From Terebella lapidaria (taxonomy: Eukaryota; Annelida; Polychaeta; Terebellida; Terebellidae), in contig OX424562.1 of the NCBI GenBank assembly GCA_949152475.1, forward strand, positions 36,848,657 to 36,912,656: a stretch of DNA of 64,000 nt, given 5' to 3'. Below the pieces are notes generated by a model, which ran no database searches, was not told the origin of the DNA, and worked only from the letters and a program-made list of their open reading frames with translations. Within the stretch, counting starts at the first letter, position 1, and every line of letters begins with the position of its first letter. This document shows, piece by piece, positions 1-10,551 of the stretch. A program made the translations under genes and the position numbers.

Positions 1-183
1 AATATATGTAACAGGAAACAACTCTATTTGGCCTGATACTTGTAAAATTTTCACAGCACTAGTATTCAACAACTCTCACAATCATGTACACTGTACACCC
101 TGGGTTGGGAAAAATAAATTGGGAATATGGGTCCAGGCTTAGTACTGAATTAGCTCTTAAATATTGTATGATTATTCTTACAG

Positions 184-1183
184 TTAAGTCTACTAACCGG
201 GACATCAACAATGTAAAACGCTGGTTGATGGTCAATAAGTTCGAGACAAGAGAACTGGAGGAGATTCCAAGTGATGAGCTTGATGTCTATTTAGCCCAAC
301 TGTGGATTTCCATCCGGAAAACAGACGGCACCAACTACGAGCCTAGTAGCCTCCACCAGATCAAGTCCTCTATCGACCGCCATCTTCGTGAAAAAACTGG
401 AGGAAGAGTCACACTGCGCTCCAATGATTTTGAGAGGTCCAACCAGGCACTAACTGCGAAGAAGGTGGACCTCAAACAGCAGGGGCTTGGCCGGCGTGCC
501 CACAAAGCCTTGGCGATCACCGATCAGGAGGAGGAGCTGCTTTGGCAGAAAGGAGAACTCGGCACTGACAGACCGAGTTCACTGCAGTTCACCATTTTCT
601 ATTATTTTGCGAAATGCTTCGGCTTCCGTGGTCGTGAGCAGCATAGAAAGCTTCGCTTTGGTGATGTAGTCGAGGGCAAAAACTCTGGTGGTTTGGGATT
701 CCTGGAGTTTCGGGAGCGTGACTCCAAAACCATGGATGGGTCTGGGAAGCAGGACTGGCGCCCAACTGTTCCAAAGATTTTTTCAAATGGTACTGAGCGT
801 GACGTTGTTGCCATCTTCAACACCTTTGTAAGCAGACGGCCTGCTGATGCGTGCAAGGACGATAGTCCCATGTACCTGACGCCAATTCCACTGAAGCGGA
901 TTCGGGCTGATGACCAGGTGTGGTATTACATCACACCTATGGGTCATAACACACTTGGTCAGCTGATGAAGACGGCGTGTGAGAACGCAGGCATTGAAGG
1001 GAAGAAAACAAATCACTCCCTGCGAAAAACCACGGTCAAGACTCTCCAGAAGGAGCAGGTGGCTCCTCACAAGATCATCCAGGTGACGGGCCACAAGAAT
1101 CCAGCGTCCCTCAAATCGTATGACGATGAGCTTGAGGAATCAGAGCAGATCGATTACTCGAACATTCTCTGTGGTGTATCCAG
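184..1183 (+). CDS. Crypton-type tyrosine recombinase gene, main exon (5' part outside window)
   Basis: The exon opens after the acceptor ttattcttacag and closes at CAG|GTACAA in phase 2. The open frame runs further left to 84, but the acceptor and the family-like sequence both begin near 184, so 84 is probably not the true start. The product resembles the DUF3504/Crypton-derived tyrosine recombinases. A helical N-terminal part (KRWLMVNKF to the SSIDRHLREK region) precedes the catalytic core. In the core FGFRGREQHRK supplies the likely first arginine, NHSLRKT the H-x-x-R, VTGHKN the second histidine and LKSYDD the candidate nucleophilic tyrosine. Known Cryptons cut and rejoin DNA through that tyrosine; many host copies are domesticated. 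The frame is uninterrupted. Transposon or domesticated gene cannot be decided here. Confidence 0.8.
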
Positions 1184-1569
1184 GTACAAGTATCCCTGCA
1201 GAAGTAAAAAAAACTTTTACACCAGATTCTATATCAATTCAATACTTTAGCATGTAATTACAAATTATCGATATAATATTTAACTAATACCATCTATCAG
1301 AATCCTAGATTCCTTGTTTAGTTTTGAAATGAATGACAAAAAAACAAGAATCAATGTCATGCTGGGTTACCAAGCAGCTAACACCCATAGACAAGTTGAA
1401 TAAGGAAACTAAACGTTTCCTATAGCCTGGCAGCGGAGTCTACCCGCAATACATGACAAAGAAACCTGTTTTTTACTAATCTGTTGAGTGGCAGTTGTTT
1501 TTATGGCAGTTGTACTTGTAGGCAATATGCAAATCTAATTTTTAAATTCCAATCTTTCTATCTTTTCAG

Positions 1570-1933
1570 CAAAACCAAACCGTTACCGTGCAACCTTAAC
1601 CCGGCACCTTCACTGGCTTCAGCTCGACCCGTGCTTGGCTTACAGTCCAGCAACCAGCAGGCCCCTTTGCCACTGCAGTGTTCGTCGCAGACCGTTGACA
1701 TCGGCCCTGCCAGTGTGGACGTGCGACGCTCGGCTGTTGGCTCCCTTGGCCTCGCTCGCCATGAGGTTGGGTCGACTGCGCTTGGTGCCGCTGCTGCTGA
1801 GCCATCCAACTTCAACTTTTCGGGCGCGCAATTCAACAATTGTACCATCAATTTCTACTCAAAATCGCCACCACTGAAACGAAGGCGTACTTATGTTATT
1901 GAGTCTGATTCTTCTCAATCACAGAATGATTGA
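1570..1933 (+). CDS. Crypton-type recombinase gene, terminal exon
   Basis: The exon starts after ctatcttttcag, restores the phase-2 codon left by the exon ending at 1183 (AG+C gives Ser) and ends in TGA. Exons 184-1183 and 1570-1933 together give 454 codons including the stop. The product is a low-complexity Ser/Ala/Pro tail, then FNFSGAQFNNCTINF, a motif I associate with the tails of DUF3504-type animal proteins, then a basic cluster (PPLKRRRTYV) that could be a nuclear localisation signal, and an acidic serine end. Matching phases and the family-like tail argue that both exons belong to one gene. Confidence 0.7.
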
Positions 1934-2315
1934 ACTCACCACAAATGCTTCTTTTTGCCGTCACCTGGTCACAAAATTTGAATTTCTTGTTTCCACGTTT
2001 TGTCGTTTGGCCGGTTTCGTCATGAAAGGCCTATTACGCACTCCGTGTGTTGTGAATAACTTGCACCTTGTTGAAAATCGCCCAAAAACGGCGTGCTAGA
2101 TGTAGTCAAGTAAATAGATGTAAATGTAATATAAATAGCTTGCGAAATGATTTTTTCCTTGGTAATTTATCAGCATTTCACCTTGGAACAAATTTGCACG
2201 ATTACGTATATGTGTTGCGTTGTAGGCTTCTCATAGTCTCAGGCTTTTATGCAAATGAGCATTCTTGATCTTGTATTCATACGCGTCGTGTTCGCTCTCG
2301 TTCTACGCGCCGATC

Positions 2316-2321
2316 AATAAA
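2316..2321 (+). terminator. Poly(A) signal, recombinase gene
   Basis: AATAAA lies 383 bases after the stop of the recombinase gene, in AT-rich sequence. It is the first canonical hexamer on this strand downstream of the stop that I found. Confidence 0.5.
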
Positions 2322-2418
2322 TATATGTAAACATTTTTAAAAGTGTGTTATTTGGAAGAAAATGTCACAATTCCGTTCCAATTTCTATTTTATATTCGAG
2401 AAAGGCATATAATAATAA

Positions 2419-2545
2419 GGTAATTGACTGGATACCGTGTTTGAGGCCCTCGGTCGTGTCTGGGCCGCGGACGCACTCGCAAGCTCGTGCGTGCTACGGC
2501 CCAGACACGACCTCGGGCCTCAAACACGGTATCCAGTCAATTACC
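2419..2545. repeat. Long foldback element
   Basis: Two inverted arms of about 46 bases (roughly 2419-2466 and 2499-2545, ggtaattgactgg ... ccagtcaattacc) flank a GC-rich spacer of about 30 bases. The arms are almost perfect, so the copy looks young. It resembles a foldback miniature transposon just beyond the recombinase gene. No clear target duplication is seen. Confidence 0.75.
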
Positions 2546-4430
2546 TATAAAAACTTGTTTTCTTCTTGCGCATCTCAACACCTTACATGCTTATAATTCA
2601 GGTTTTGTCATTTACCCATTGCCAATTCCGCATTCAAAAAATCTATCTTTCGTATTTAAAAAGTTTGTGTATGAAATTTCGTATTTGGAAGTCTTGAAGT
2701 ATGTCACGAAGTATGTCATGAAGTATGTCGTGAAGTATGTTAGAGGAGTGTGGAAATGAATATTCCCCTGATCCTGCCTCCCTGCCGGTGCAAAGACTCC
2801 TGGCTGGTGATGGATTGTCAACAGTGTCTGCACAGCCGGCTTCGACAAAACTATCATGTTGTACCCATCAACTAGCCGTTTTTACTCCGCCAAACAATAT
2901 TCCATGAAGAGAAAAGTAACGGTGAGTTCTCTACTCCAAGTTTTCGAAGTACACAAACAATTTTTTTTTCTGGGTGATAATTAGGGCTTTTATATTTCTT
3001 TCAAATTTGTATTAGTGATGACTGTTGTTATGGCCTGAAGTCAAGATAATCGACTGACTGGAATCAGTCACAAAGCCACCAAGTTGATTGACAGCATCGC
3101 GACTCAAGATCACAGGCGGACTGAAGGCAGCATGACTCCTGATCGAAGGCTGACTGGAAGGGGGTGACACGCAAGAGGTAGTCTTCAGAATCTTAATATA
3201 AGTAAAGAATTTGATGCCTAAAAGAGCCTAAAACAATGTCCTAAAAGAGCCACTGTAATTATGTGCATGGAATCCAAAATAAATATATTTCCGCAAAACT
3301 AACAGAAACAACTTGTCATGAACTTGCCGTTGTTGTTGTTGTTGTTGATATACAATAACATTAGTTGTCTTATTATAGAGTTTTAAACAGATAATGTACC
3401 TATTGTCGTTTGTGGTTTCTACAATCTGAAGTTCACATGTCTACAATTGATAGTTTAGCTTTCTATAATCTCGAGATAAAATTGAATATACTCCTCTATG
3501 GTATTGTCACCCTTACGGATTGGATGAACGGATGGGAAAAGGTAGAAAATGATAGAAAATATTGTATCCGTTGTCGCATCCTTTGGCAGCAGGGTTTGGA
3601 AGCTATAGCGGATGGATAATAAACGCAACGAGACAATCAGAGATTGCAGACCCTCGCCCTTCAGATTTAGTCACTAAAATTAGGCGATAATTGAGAGTTT
3701 TGGTCTTAAGACCATCGGTTGTACGCCATACGATTGGGAATTGGCCAAAGAAAAATACAAAAATAGGTTGAACATTTAATATTGATTAGAACCGGAGTTA
3801 TAGTCAATTATGTGATTTTATTTTTTCAGTTGCCATGGCAACCGTTTTCACCCAATTTCAAAGGGACTGAGCCATTACCATAGCACTCCAGCCCTATAAA
3901 TTTTAAATCTATCGGACCGTTTGCCTTTGAGTTATGAGCGCAGACATTTGCACTGAAACGTCGCTGGCCAAAAATAACCGAAATCGTGACCCCCAATTTT
4001 TCGACATCCGGCGATAATGGAGAGTTTTCGTCGTACGACCATCGGTCGTACACCAAACGATACCCCTAACTGTGATCAACTCATATATTGTTGTTGTATA
4101 TATTGTTGTGTAATGTTATTGCATATTGTTCTTGTTGTGACGAGACTGCAAACATCATTTTTTCAATGTACCTAGGTCTATCGACTCATTGTTGTATATT
4201 ATTGTTGGTGTACATTTTTTGTAATGATATTGTACATTCTGTTGTAGTTGTTGTTGTGTCGAGAGTGTAAACAGTGTCTTCTAATTTACCTACGTCTATG
4301 AATTATTCGAATATTACATGCTGGAATGCTAAAAATTTATTTCGAATTTGATATTTTGACTGCCGTAGACATGTGACCTCTCTGATATGTGTGAAATTGT
4401 ACTCATACTAGATAGGCTAGTGGGATATCC
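2546..4430. other. Stretch with no convincing gene
   Basis: It holds a 12-base tandem repeat (aagtatgtca plus two variable bases, four copies, 2699-2743) and a short (gtt)n run near 3329-3349. A block beginning ggcgataat.gagagttt with the paired word gaccatcgg.tgtac occurs twice, near 3682 and 4012. A two-copy tandem of about 135 bases rich in ttgttgt lies at 4090-4310. No supported exon was found on either strand. Confidence 0.5.
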
Positions 4431-4433
4431 CTT

Positions 4434-4500
4434 TAGCTCATCTGGTAGAGTGGATGGCTGGTGTGTGAGAGGTCTCGGGTTCAAATCCCAGTCCGGCCGA
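4434..4500 (+). repeat. tRNA-derived SINE head (A and B boxes)
   Basis: The RNA polymerase III box A (TAGCTCATCTGGTAGAG, 4434-4450) and box B (GGTTCAAATCC, 4478-4488) are at tRNA-like spacing. The acceptor stem does not pair and one T-stem pair is mismatched, so this is not a working tRNA. A tRNA-derived SINE or tRNA relic is the best reading. The reverse strand gives the DLNPRP-type peptide often produced by such sequences. Confidence 0.55.
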
Positions 4501-5050
4501 GTCATTCCACGCTTGGTTACAGACAGATACATATTTTCCATCCGTATAGCCCATACGTAAAATTGCATTCAATACTGTGATTCTACAGCACCGATTGTAT
4601 ACCTCATGTAGTGCCATGAACATATGAATTTTCAGCAAGACTTCAGCAAGATTGTATTCTACAAGTGGCATCATGACCATGTCACTTCCTACACATGTCG
4701 CAGATGCGATTTCCAGGGATGCTGTTGGAGCAAGCCGCGTGGCAACATTTCAGGCACGAAGAACACTGAATCCAATCGTCGAATGGTGGTTGGATGTACT
4801 GCTTATTACAATATATACCAAAAACTTCTTCCTAGTAGTGATTCAATTATACAAATTATTATGAATTATAGATGTCTTCTGTATAATAGTTCATGCACTG
4901 AAGATGATGTTTCTTGTCCCCGTGTACATCATATAGTGTTAATGGTGTCGAGCATACATTGTTTTGAGCAGTAATAAATGATATTCACGAAATCTTCCTC
5001 GTTTAATCTTTGTTGTGCAGCTTGTACAATTGAATTCTTTTCTGTTGCAG

Positions 5051-5271
5051 GACATGGCGTTCCACAATGTGCAATCCGGTGGAATGTCCACCTCTCTGAG
5101 GGACATCATCGTGTCCGGCGACAGCGGGGAGCTGCGGTGCACACTCTGGCGCGATGCGACGAAGCTGCAAACACCGCCGGTGTGAAAGTTTGCGTCAAGG
5201 ATGCCACCTTGACCTTCAATTCTTTTCACAAGACAATGGTCACCTCTATCAACGCTCCAGATGAGATCGGA
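5051..5271 (+). CDS. OB-fold-like protein, exon 1 (reading frame broken)
   Basis: The exon starts after ttctgttgcag and ends at GGA|GTGAGT. The first frame gives DMAFHNV..., then LRDIIVSGDSGELRCTLW, which resembles the first strands of an RPA-like single-strand-binding OB fold. The matching continuation (VKVCVKDATLTFNSFH ... INAPDEIG) is in another frame, and the two parts meet near 5180. The break is a one-base class shift: either a sequencing error or a true lesion. The second part ends in phase 0 and fits the next exon. Earlier exons, if any, were not identified. The function is inferred only from the fold-like pattern. Confidence 0.5.
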
Positions 5272-5580
5272 GTGAGTATTGATATGTATTCAATATAATC
5301 GTCATCACATATGCGAAGTGTATGTACTTTTTATGCTCTCATCACTATTATCTTCATTAGTTCTGCACTGACTGTGTCTATCAAGCATTTATAAACAGTG
5401 TAGTTTCAGTGAGTTTACAACACCTACCAGTTCTGATTTCAAAGTTCTGAATTTTTTTTTCATCTCATTGTGAGCACTGTACTTTGGGACACAGTATTGT
5501 AACGTCCTTCTTGTCACAATCCATCCATAACTCGATGTTTTTTTCATCAATTATGTGAATTGATAATTTTATTTTTTAGG

Positions 5581-5815
5581 CAGTCCACCAGTCCAAAGGA
5601 AGTCGAATCACTTTACTGGGCCTCGGCGCTTCAGATGAGGACATCCTCACGATGTTAGCTCGTGTCGACTACATTGACACGGAGCTGCGGGTAGCCAAAA
5701 ACCTGCTCCTCAACGACAAGTCCGAGGACGACTTAATCGATTATCTACCACTTGCTGGTGAAGGCCTAGTCGACCGAAGAGAACTTAAGGACTTCCATCC
5801 TGACACCGCTTTGTA
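5581..5815 (+). CDS. OB-fold-like protein, terminal exon
   Basis: The exon opens after ttttattttttag in phase 0, matching the donor at 5271, and ends in TAA. It encodes about 77 residues: AVHQSKGSRITLLGLG, then a largely acidic helical part (DEDILTMLARVDYIDTEL, then DKSEDDLIDYLPL) ending FHPDTAL. I do not recognise this C-terminal part. The coding sequence is GC-richer than its surroundings, as expected of a real exon. Confidence 0.55.
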
Positions 5816-7200
5816 AATTGTAACTCAACCAGGGCTGGTTCATTAGCCTACTTAGTTCCATGTTTTGAAACATATGTTTTACCTCACTCGTTTAGATACA
5901 GCCTTTTAGTTGACTTAGTTTATGTCTCCTACCTGACAAGTTTTTCAGTTTCGTGTTTGGAAAAGTCTTTTAGTTCACTTAGTTAGTTCGTGTGTTTTAT
6001 CTGACAAGTTCTTCAGTTTTTTTGTTTAGATTTTTTGAGATACCCTTAAAATCTAAATATTGATCAGACGATTTTTGAGAAAAAGGCCACCAAAGTCCAA
6101 AATTGGCAATTTTTCGTCAAAAATGGCCGCCAAATCGGCAAAAACGATTCAATAAAAAAAAAAAAATTAAAAACGTCTTTAAATATTAGCTAAGGTATGT
6201 TCTGACAAATTTATAGGGAAATTCATCATGTCAAAAAAAAGTTACAGAACCACGAATATATTACTTCTATTTCCACGTCGGTCTTGGGTATATATGGAAA
6301 TTTTAGTATTTCCTACGTATGTGTTAGTATCCCATACGTGTGACTTAGTAACTTATACATATGAGTTAGTATCACATACATATATGTGATAACTATCTCA
6401 TACGTATGTCATACGAACGGGGCGCCTTAATAACACGTGTGAACGTGTTGTAGCTTTTGCTAGAAAATACTTTTTACGCGCATGTCACCTATGGGCTTCC
6501 GTAGTAACAGAATATATCAAGGCTAATAGCAACATCCATGAAATATCTGGTTTGGGAATAAAGTTGTGCAATCAATTTGGGCATCGAGGGATAATGATCG
6601 AATCACCTCAGGGGAGCGATTTGGATGGATGCAGTGTCGACATTTCGTATATGTACGGATGACATCGCAAGGCTTCAAATATTCGGCGAAGACGAAACGA
6701 AAGTAGGCCTATCAAATGGAACTAAGTTTCCCTATCGCGCTGTCTGCATGATCTGGACAGGGATGTGAAGGGGATTCGAAAGTATGAGTTAAATTTTTCA
6801 TACTCCTGTCAAAAAACGAGGGTTTCATCCCCCTCCCAAGTCACCTACAGTTACATCCAAGTAATATACTCTGAATTGCACTGATATTCAACGTGTTACA
6901 ATGAAGAAATGTAGGTACCTCATTGAATGTGCAGCTGTGCTCAATTCAATCACGGTGTTCAGCCGCCAGAGAAAAAAAAACAGTGTGATAATAATTTTAA
7001 TTGATATAGATCTATCACCATTACCAAGTAATGCCTTTCACAATGATATGTGTGAATTACGCAACGTCACGCTGAATATACATTGAAATAAATACGCACA
7101 TTTATATTTGAGACGTATTCAACAGAATTTGAACAGAAATTTGCTTTGAGACAAATAAAGTGATGTGGTCTTGTCTCTATCAATATTAAAAATTTGAACA
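5816..7200. other. 3' flank of OB gene and repeats
   Basis: After the stop there are three diverged copies of a cagttt/ttagttcacttagt-type word (5850-6030). Next comes a fragment of the element containing aaaatggccgccaaa (about 6040-6150), which recurs at 13.6, 30.6 and 32.5 kb. A tract rich in tacgtatg words lies at 6290-6410. No supported coding exon was seen. Confidence 0.45.
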
Positions 7201-7204
7201 ACTT

Positions 7205-7665
7205 AATGGGTGGTTGCTCCCTTTCAACATGTAATATATTGGAATTTGCACAATGCTATAATTGTGACTGTATAATTGTATAATGGTGATTTTTTCTCTC
7301 GCACAAAATATAGGAGAGGCCCAATACATGTTTGTTTCGAATTTCTAAATTGGTTTAAGAAGTTGTCAAGCAATTGTGCACTAATTCCATGGTGTACAGT
7401 AGAAACAACTCTAAAATAAATACACACTGTCTGCCCCTGATGACGCCAGTGTCTTCAGATATGGGTGGTTGCTCTTTTCAACATGTAATATATTGGAATT
7501 TGCACAACGCTATAATTGTGATTGTATAATTGTGATTTTTTTCTCTCGCACAAAATATAGGCAAGGCCCAATACATGTTTGTTTCGAATTTCTAAATTGG
7601 TTCAATAAGTTGTTGAGCAACTGTGCACTAATTCCATGGTGTACAGTAGAAACAACTCTAAAACT
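7205..7665 (+). repeat. Tandem duplication of about 256 bp
   Basis: Two adjacent copies start at tgggtggttgct (7205 and 7461) and continue through attggaatttgcacaa and ggcccaatacatgtttg to ccatggtgtacagtag. The first copy ends with tgtctgcccctgatgacgcc, a block that recurs at 10430-10450. Confidence 0.8.
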
Positions 7666-7666
7666 A

Positions 7667-7800
7667 GACGCTTCCGGTCGCCTACGACCGCTTGGGTGTA
7701 TCCCCCGTAGCCCTATCATCTCTGTTGCCCCAAATATATCACTGTCAAGTGTGAAAAACTAGAGCAAGGGCTAAAAAAGATTACCAGAGAAATGTTAAAT
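7667..7800 (+). repeat. Dispersed element start, shared with 57.7 kb
   Basis: The block from agacgcttccggtcgcctac through gagcaagggctaaaaaagat is nearly identical to 57719-57860. It resembles the GCCCAAGGGCTAAGATAGGTTACC start of the elements at 12.5, 29.2 and 30.7 kb, so it is probably a relative of that family. Confidence 0.6.
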
Positions 7801-7929
7801 CTCAAGTCACAACTGTTTTCTTTTCCCCACCAAAATTGCTTTTGAAGGTCGAATTCAAAATCACCACTGGAATCTTTATATGAATTTGATAAAATAACGA
7901 AAATACAGATAGATCAATCTTTTCACCTA

Positions 7930-8865
7930 TTTATATTTCAACTCAGAATATTTTACAAACTTGGTTCCAAGTTGAAATTCAAAGTAAAATTTGACCAAAA
8001 ATGCATTTCAAGATGACGAAATTGGAGCCAGATTGAACTTCTCACCATAAGTTATATTTCGACTCATAATACATGTATGTGCCAAACATGGTTTCAAGTT
8101 GAAATTCAAAGTAAAAGTTAATCAAAACTGAATTTCAAGATGACAAAATTGGAGTCAGATCAAACTTTTCGTCATGAGTTACATTTTAACTCATAATACC
8201 TGCCCAACTTGATTTCAAGTTGAAATTCCAACTAAAAGTTAACCAAAACTGCATTTCAAGATGACGACATTTGAGCCAGATCAAACTTTTCGCCATGAGT
8301 TATATTTCAACTCATAATATGTGCCAAACTTGGTATTAAGTTGAAATTCAATGTAAAAGTTGACCAAAACTGCATTTCAAGATGACAAAATTGGAGCCAG
8401 ATAGAACTTTTCGTCATAAGTTATATTTTAACTCATAATATGTGCCAAACTTGGTTTCAAGTTGAAATTCAAGCTAAAAGTTTACCAAAACTGCATTTCA
8501 AGATGAAGAAATTGGAGCCAGATCGAACTTTTCATCATAAGTTATATTTTAACTCATAATATGTGCCAAACTTGGTTTCAAGTTGAAATTCAAACTAAAA
8601 ATTGACCAAAACTGCATTTCAAGATGACGAAAATGGAGCCAGATCGAACTTTTCACCATGAGTTATATTTCGACTTATACTATGTGCCAAACATGCTTTC
8701 AAGTTGAAATTCAAAGTAAAAGTTGACCAAAACTGCATTTCAAGATGACGAAATTGGAGCCAGATCGAATTTTTCACCATAAGTTATATTTTAACTCATA
8801 ATTTGTGCCAAATATGGTCTCAAGTCGAAATTCAAAGTAAAAGTTGATCAATGTTTTCATAAAAA
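7930..8865 (+). repeat. Satellite array, about 121-bp unit
   Basis: There are about seven to eight head-to-tail copies, marked by ggagccagatcgaactttt near 8026, 8152, 8273, 8394, 8514, 8635 and 8756. Copies are diverged by point changes but keep their length. The array lies just inside the dispersed element that starts near 7667. Confidence 0.85.
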
Positions 8866-9745
8866 GCTATTGTGATCAATAATAGACTTAACTAGCAAAA
8901 AAATAATGTTAACTTATTTGGTCACAGCCACAAAATCTCTACTGGACAAAGTCTTCACCTTGTTGAGCCCAATAATAAATATTTCTTGTCTTAACTATTT
9001 TCATTGTGGTCAATAATAGACTTAACATGTAAAAATAAAGTTAACTTATTCGGTTACACCCAGAAATTTCTACCGGACAAAACCTTAACCTTGTTGAGCT
9101 CAATAATAATTGTTTCTCATCTTAACTATTTTTATTGAGGTCAATAATAGACTTAACTAGCAAAAAAAATGTTAACTTATTTGGTTACAGACATAAAATG
9201 TCTACTGGACAGAATCTTTACCTTGTTGAGTCCAATAATAAATATTTCTTGTCTTAACTATTTTTATTGTGGTCAATAATAGACTAAACTAGTAAAAAAT
9301 AATGTTAACTTATTCAGTACACCCATGAAATCTGTACTGGACATACTTTCACCTTGTTGAGCTTAATAATAAATAGTTCTCATCTTAACTATTTTTATTG
9401 TGGTCAATAATAGACTTAACTATTTTTATTGTGGTCAATAATAGACTTAACTAGTGAAAATAATGTTAACTTATTCGGTTACACCAATGAAATTTGTACT
9501 GGACAAAACATTTACCTTGTTGAGCTTAATAACAAATATTTCTCCTCTTAACTATTTTTATTGTGGTCAATAATAGACTTAACTATTAAAAATAATGTTA
9601 ACTTATTCAGTTACACCCATGAAATCTGTACTGGACAAAACCTTTACCTTGTTGAGCTTAATAATAAACGTTTCTCGTCTTAACTATTTCTATTGTGGAC
9701 AATAATAGACTTAACTAGTAAAACTAATGTTAACTTATTCAGTAA
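8866..9745 (+). repeat. Second tandem array, about 131-bp unit
   Basis: There are about seven copies of a unit marked by gtggtcaataatagacttaac, ttaacttattcggttac and ttaccttgttgagct. A short internal duplication lies near 9405-9440. A single diverged end-copy occurs at 18810-19015, which shows this unit belongs to a dispersed element and not only to a local satellite. Confidence 0.85.
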
Positions 9746-9978
9746 TATTGTCCTGTTTTCACTGAAAACTTCAGTTCTCCATTTTGAACAAAAAACCAGT
9801 GTCATTACCTTCCATTGTACAGGCTATTGGAATGATCGTATATGTCAAAATGGATATTTCAAAATTCTGTAATAAGTTAGGCTGTTAACATATTAATATT
9901 TATATGATCATTCTAAAAAACGATTGGTTTCGTGTGACAGCCCTTCCCAACAACACTTCAAAATATTATCCAGATTCG

Positions 9979-10350
9979 TCAAAAATTGCCATCTGTAGAG
10001 CGTTCACAAGCCATGTGTCTCAAACAGGCTGTTTTCAATGCAAAATGTGTCCCCAAATGACCAATTCAGTTGCCACGGCAACCAAAATCGATTGGTGTCG
10101 GGACCTTACCATAATATATGTGCCTGCAAAAAATAATGGTGATCGGGTGAGAATTGCGGCCTGTAGCGCGTTCACAAGCCATGTGTCTCAAACAGGCTGT
10201 TTTCAATGCAAAATGTGTCCCCAAACGACCAATTTAGTTGCCACGGCAACCAAAATCGATTGGTGTCGGGATCTTACCATTATATATGTGCCTGCAAAAA
10301 ATAATGGTGATCGGGTGAGAATTGCGGCCTGTAGCGCGTTCACAAGAAAA
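9979..10350 (+). repeat. About 168-bp unit, 2.2 copies
   Basis: The unit contains gcgttcacaagccatgtgtc and gttgccacggcaaccaaaat and is repeated in tandem. It makes an open frame of 215 codons at 9904-10551. The frame persists only because the repeat length happens to be divisible by three, so I do not call it a gene. Downstream is a (gcggac)n-like tract. Confidence 0.75.
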
Positions 10351-10551
10351 TCGGACGCGGACGCGGACGACGAAGCCAAATCCATAGTATCCGCCGAACT
10401 TTGTTCGGGAGATACAATAAATACACACTGTCTGCCCCTGATGACGCCAGTGTCTTCAGATATGAATGTTCGGTCGGGCTTTGTTTCCATTCTGAAGGTA
10501 TTTGATGTTAGGTTTTTATTGGTATCATGGGAGTCTGGTTATAAGCGTTAA

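Noticed and set aside
4434-4500. tRNA gene
   Set aside because: Good A and B boxes, but the acceptor stem does not pair and the T stem has a mismatch; kept as a tRNA-derived repeat.
7930-9745. CRISPR-like array
   Set aside because: Units are continuous tandem repeats without unique spacers, in animal DNA.
9904-10551. 215-codon open frame with an internal repeat as a gene
   Set aside because: It is a tandem DNA repeat whose length is divisible by three; codons show no protein-like bias and the frame ends in low-complexity sequence.
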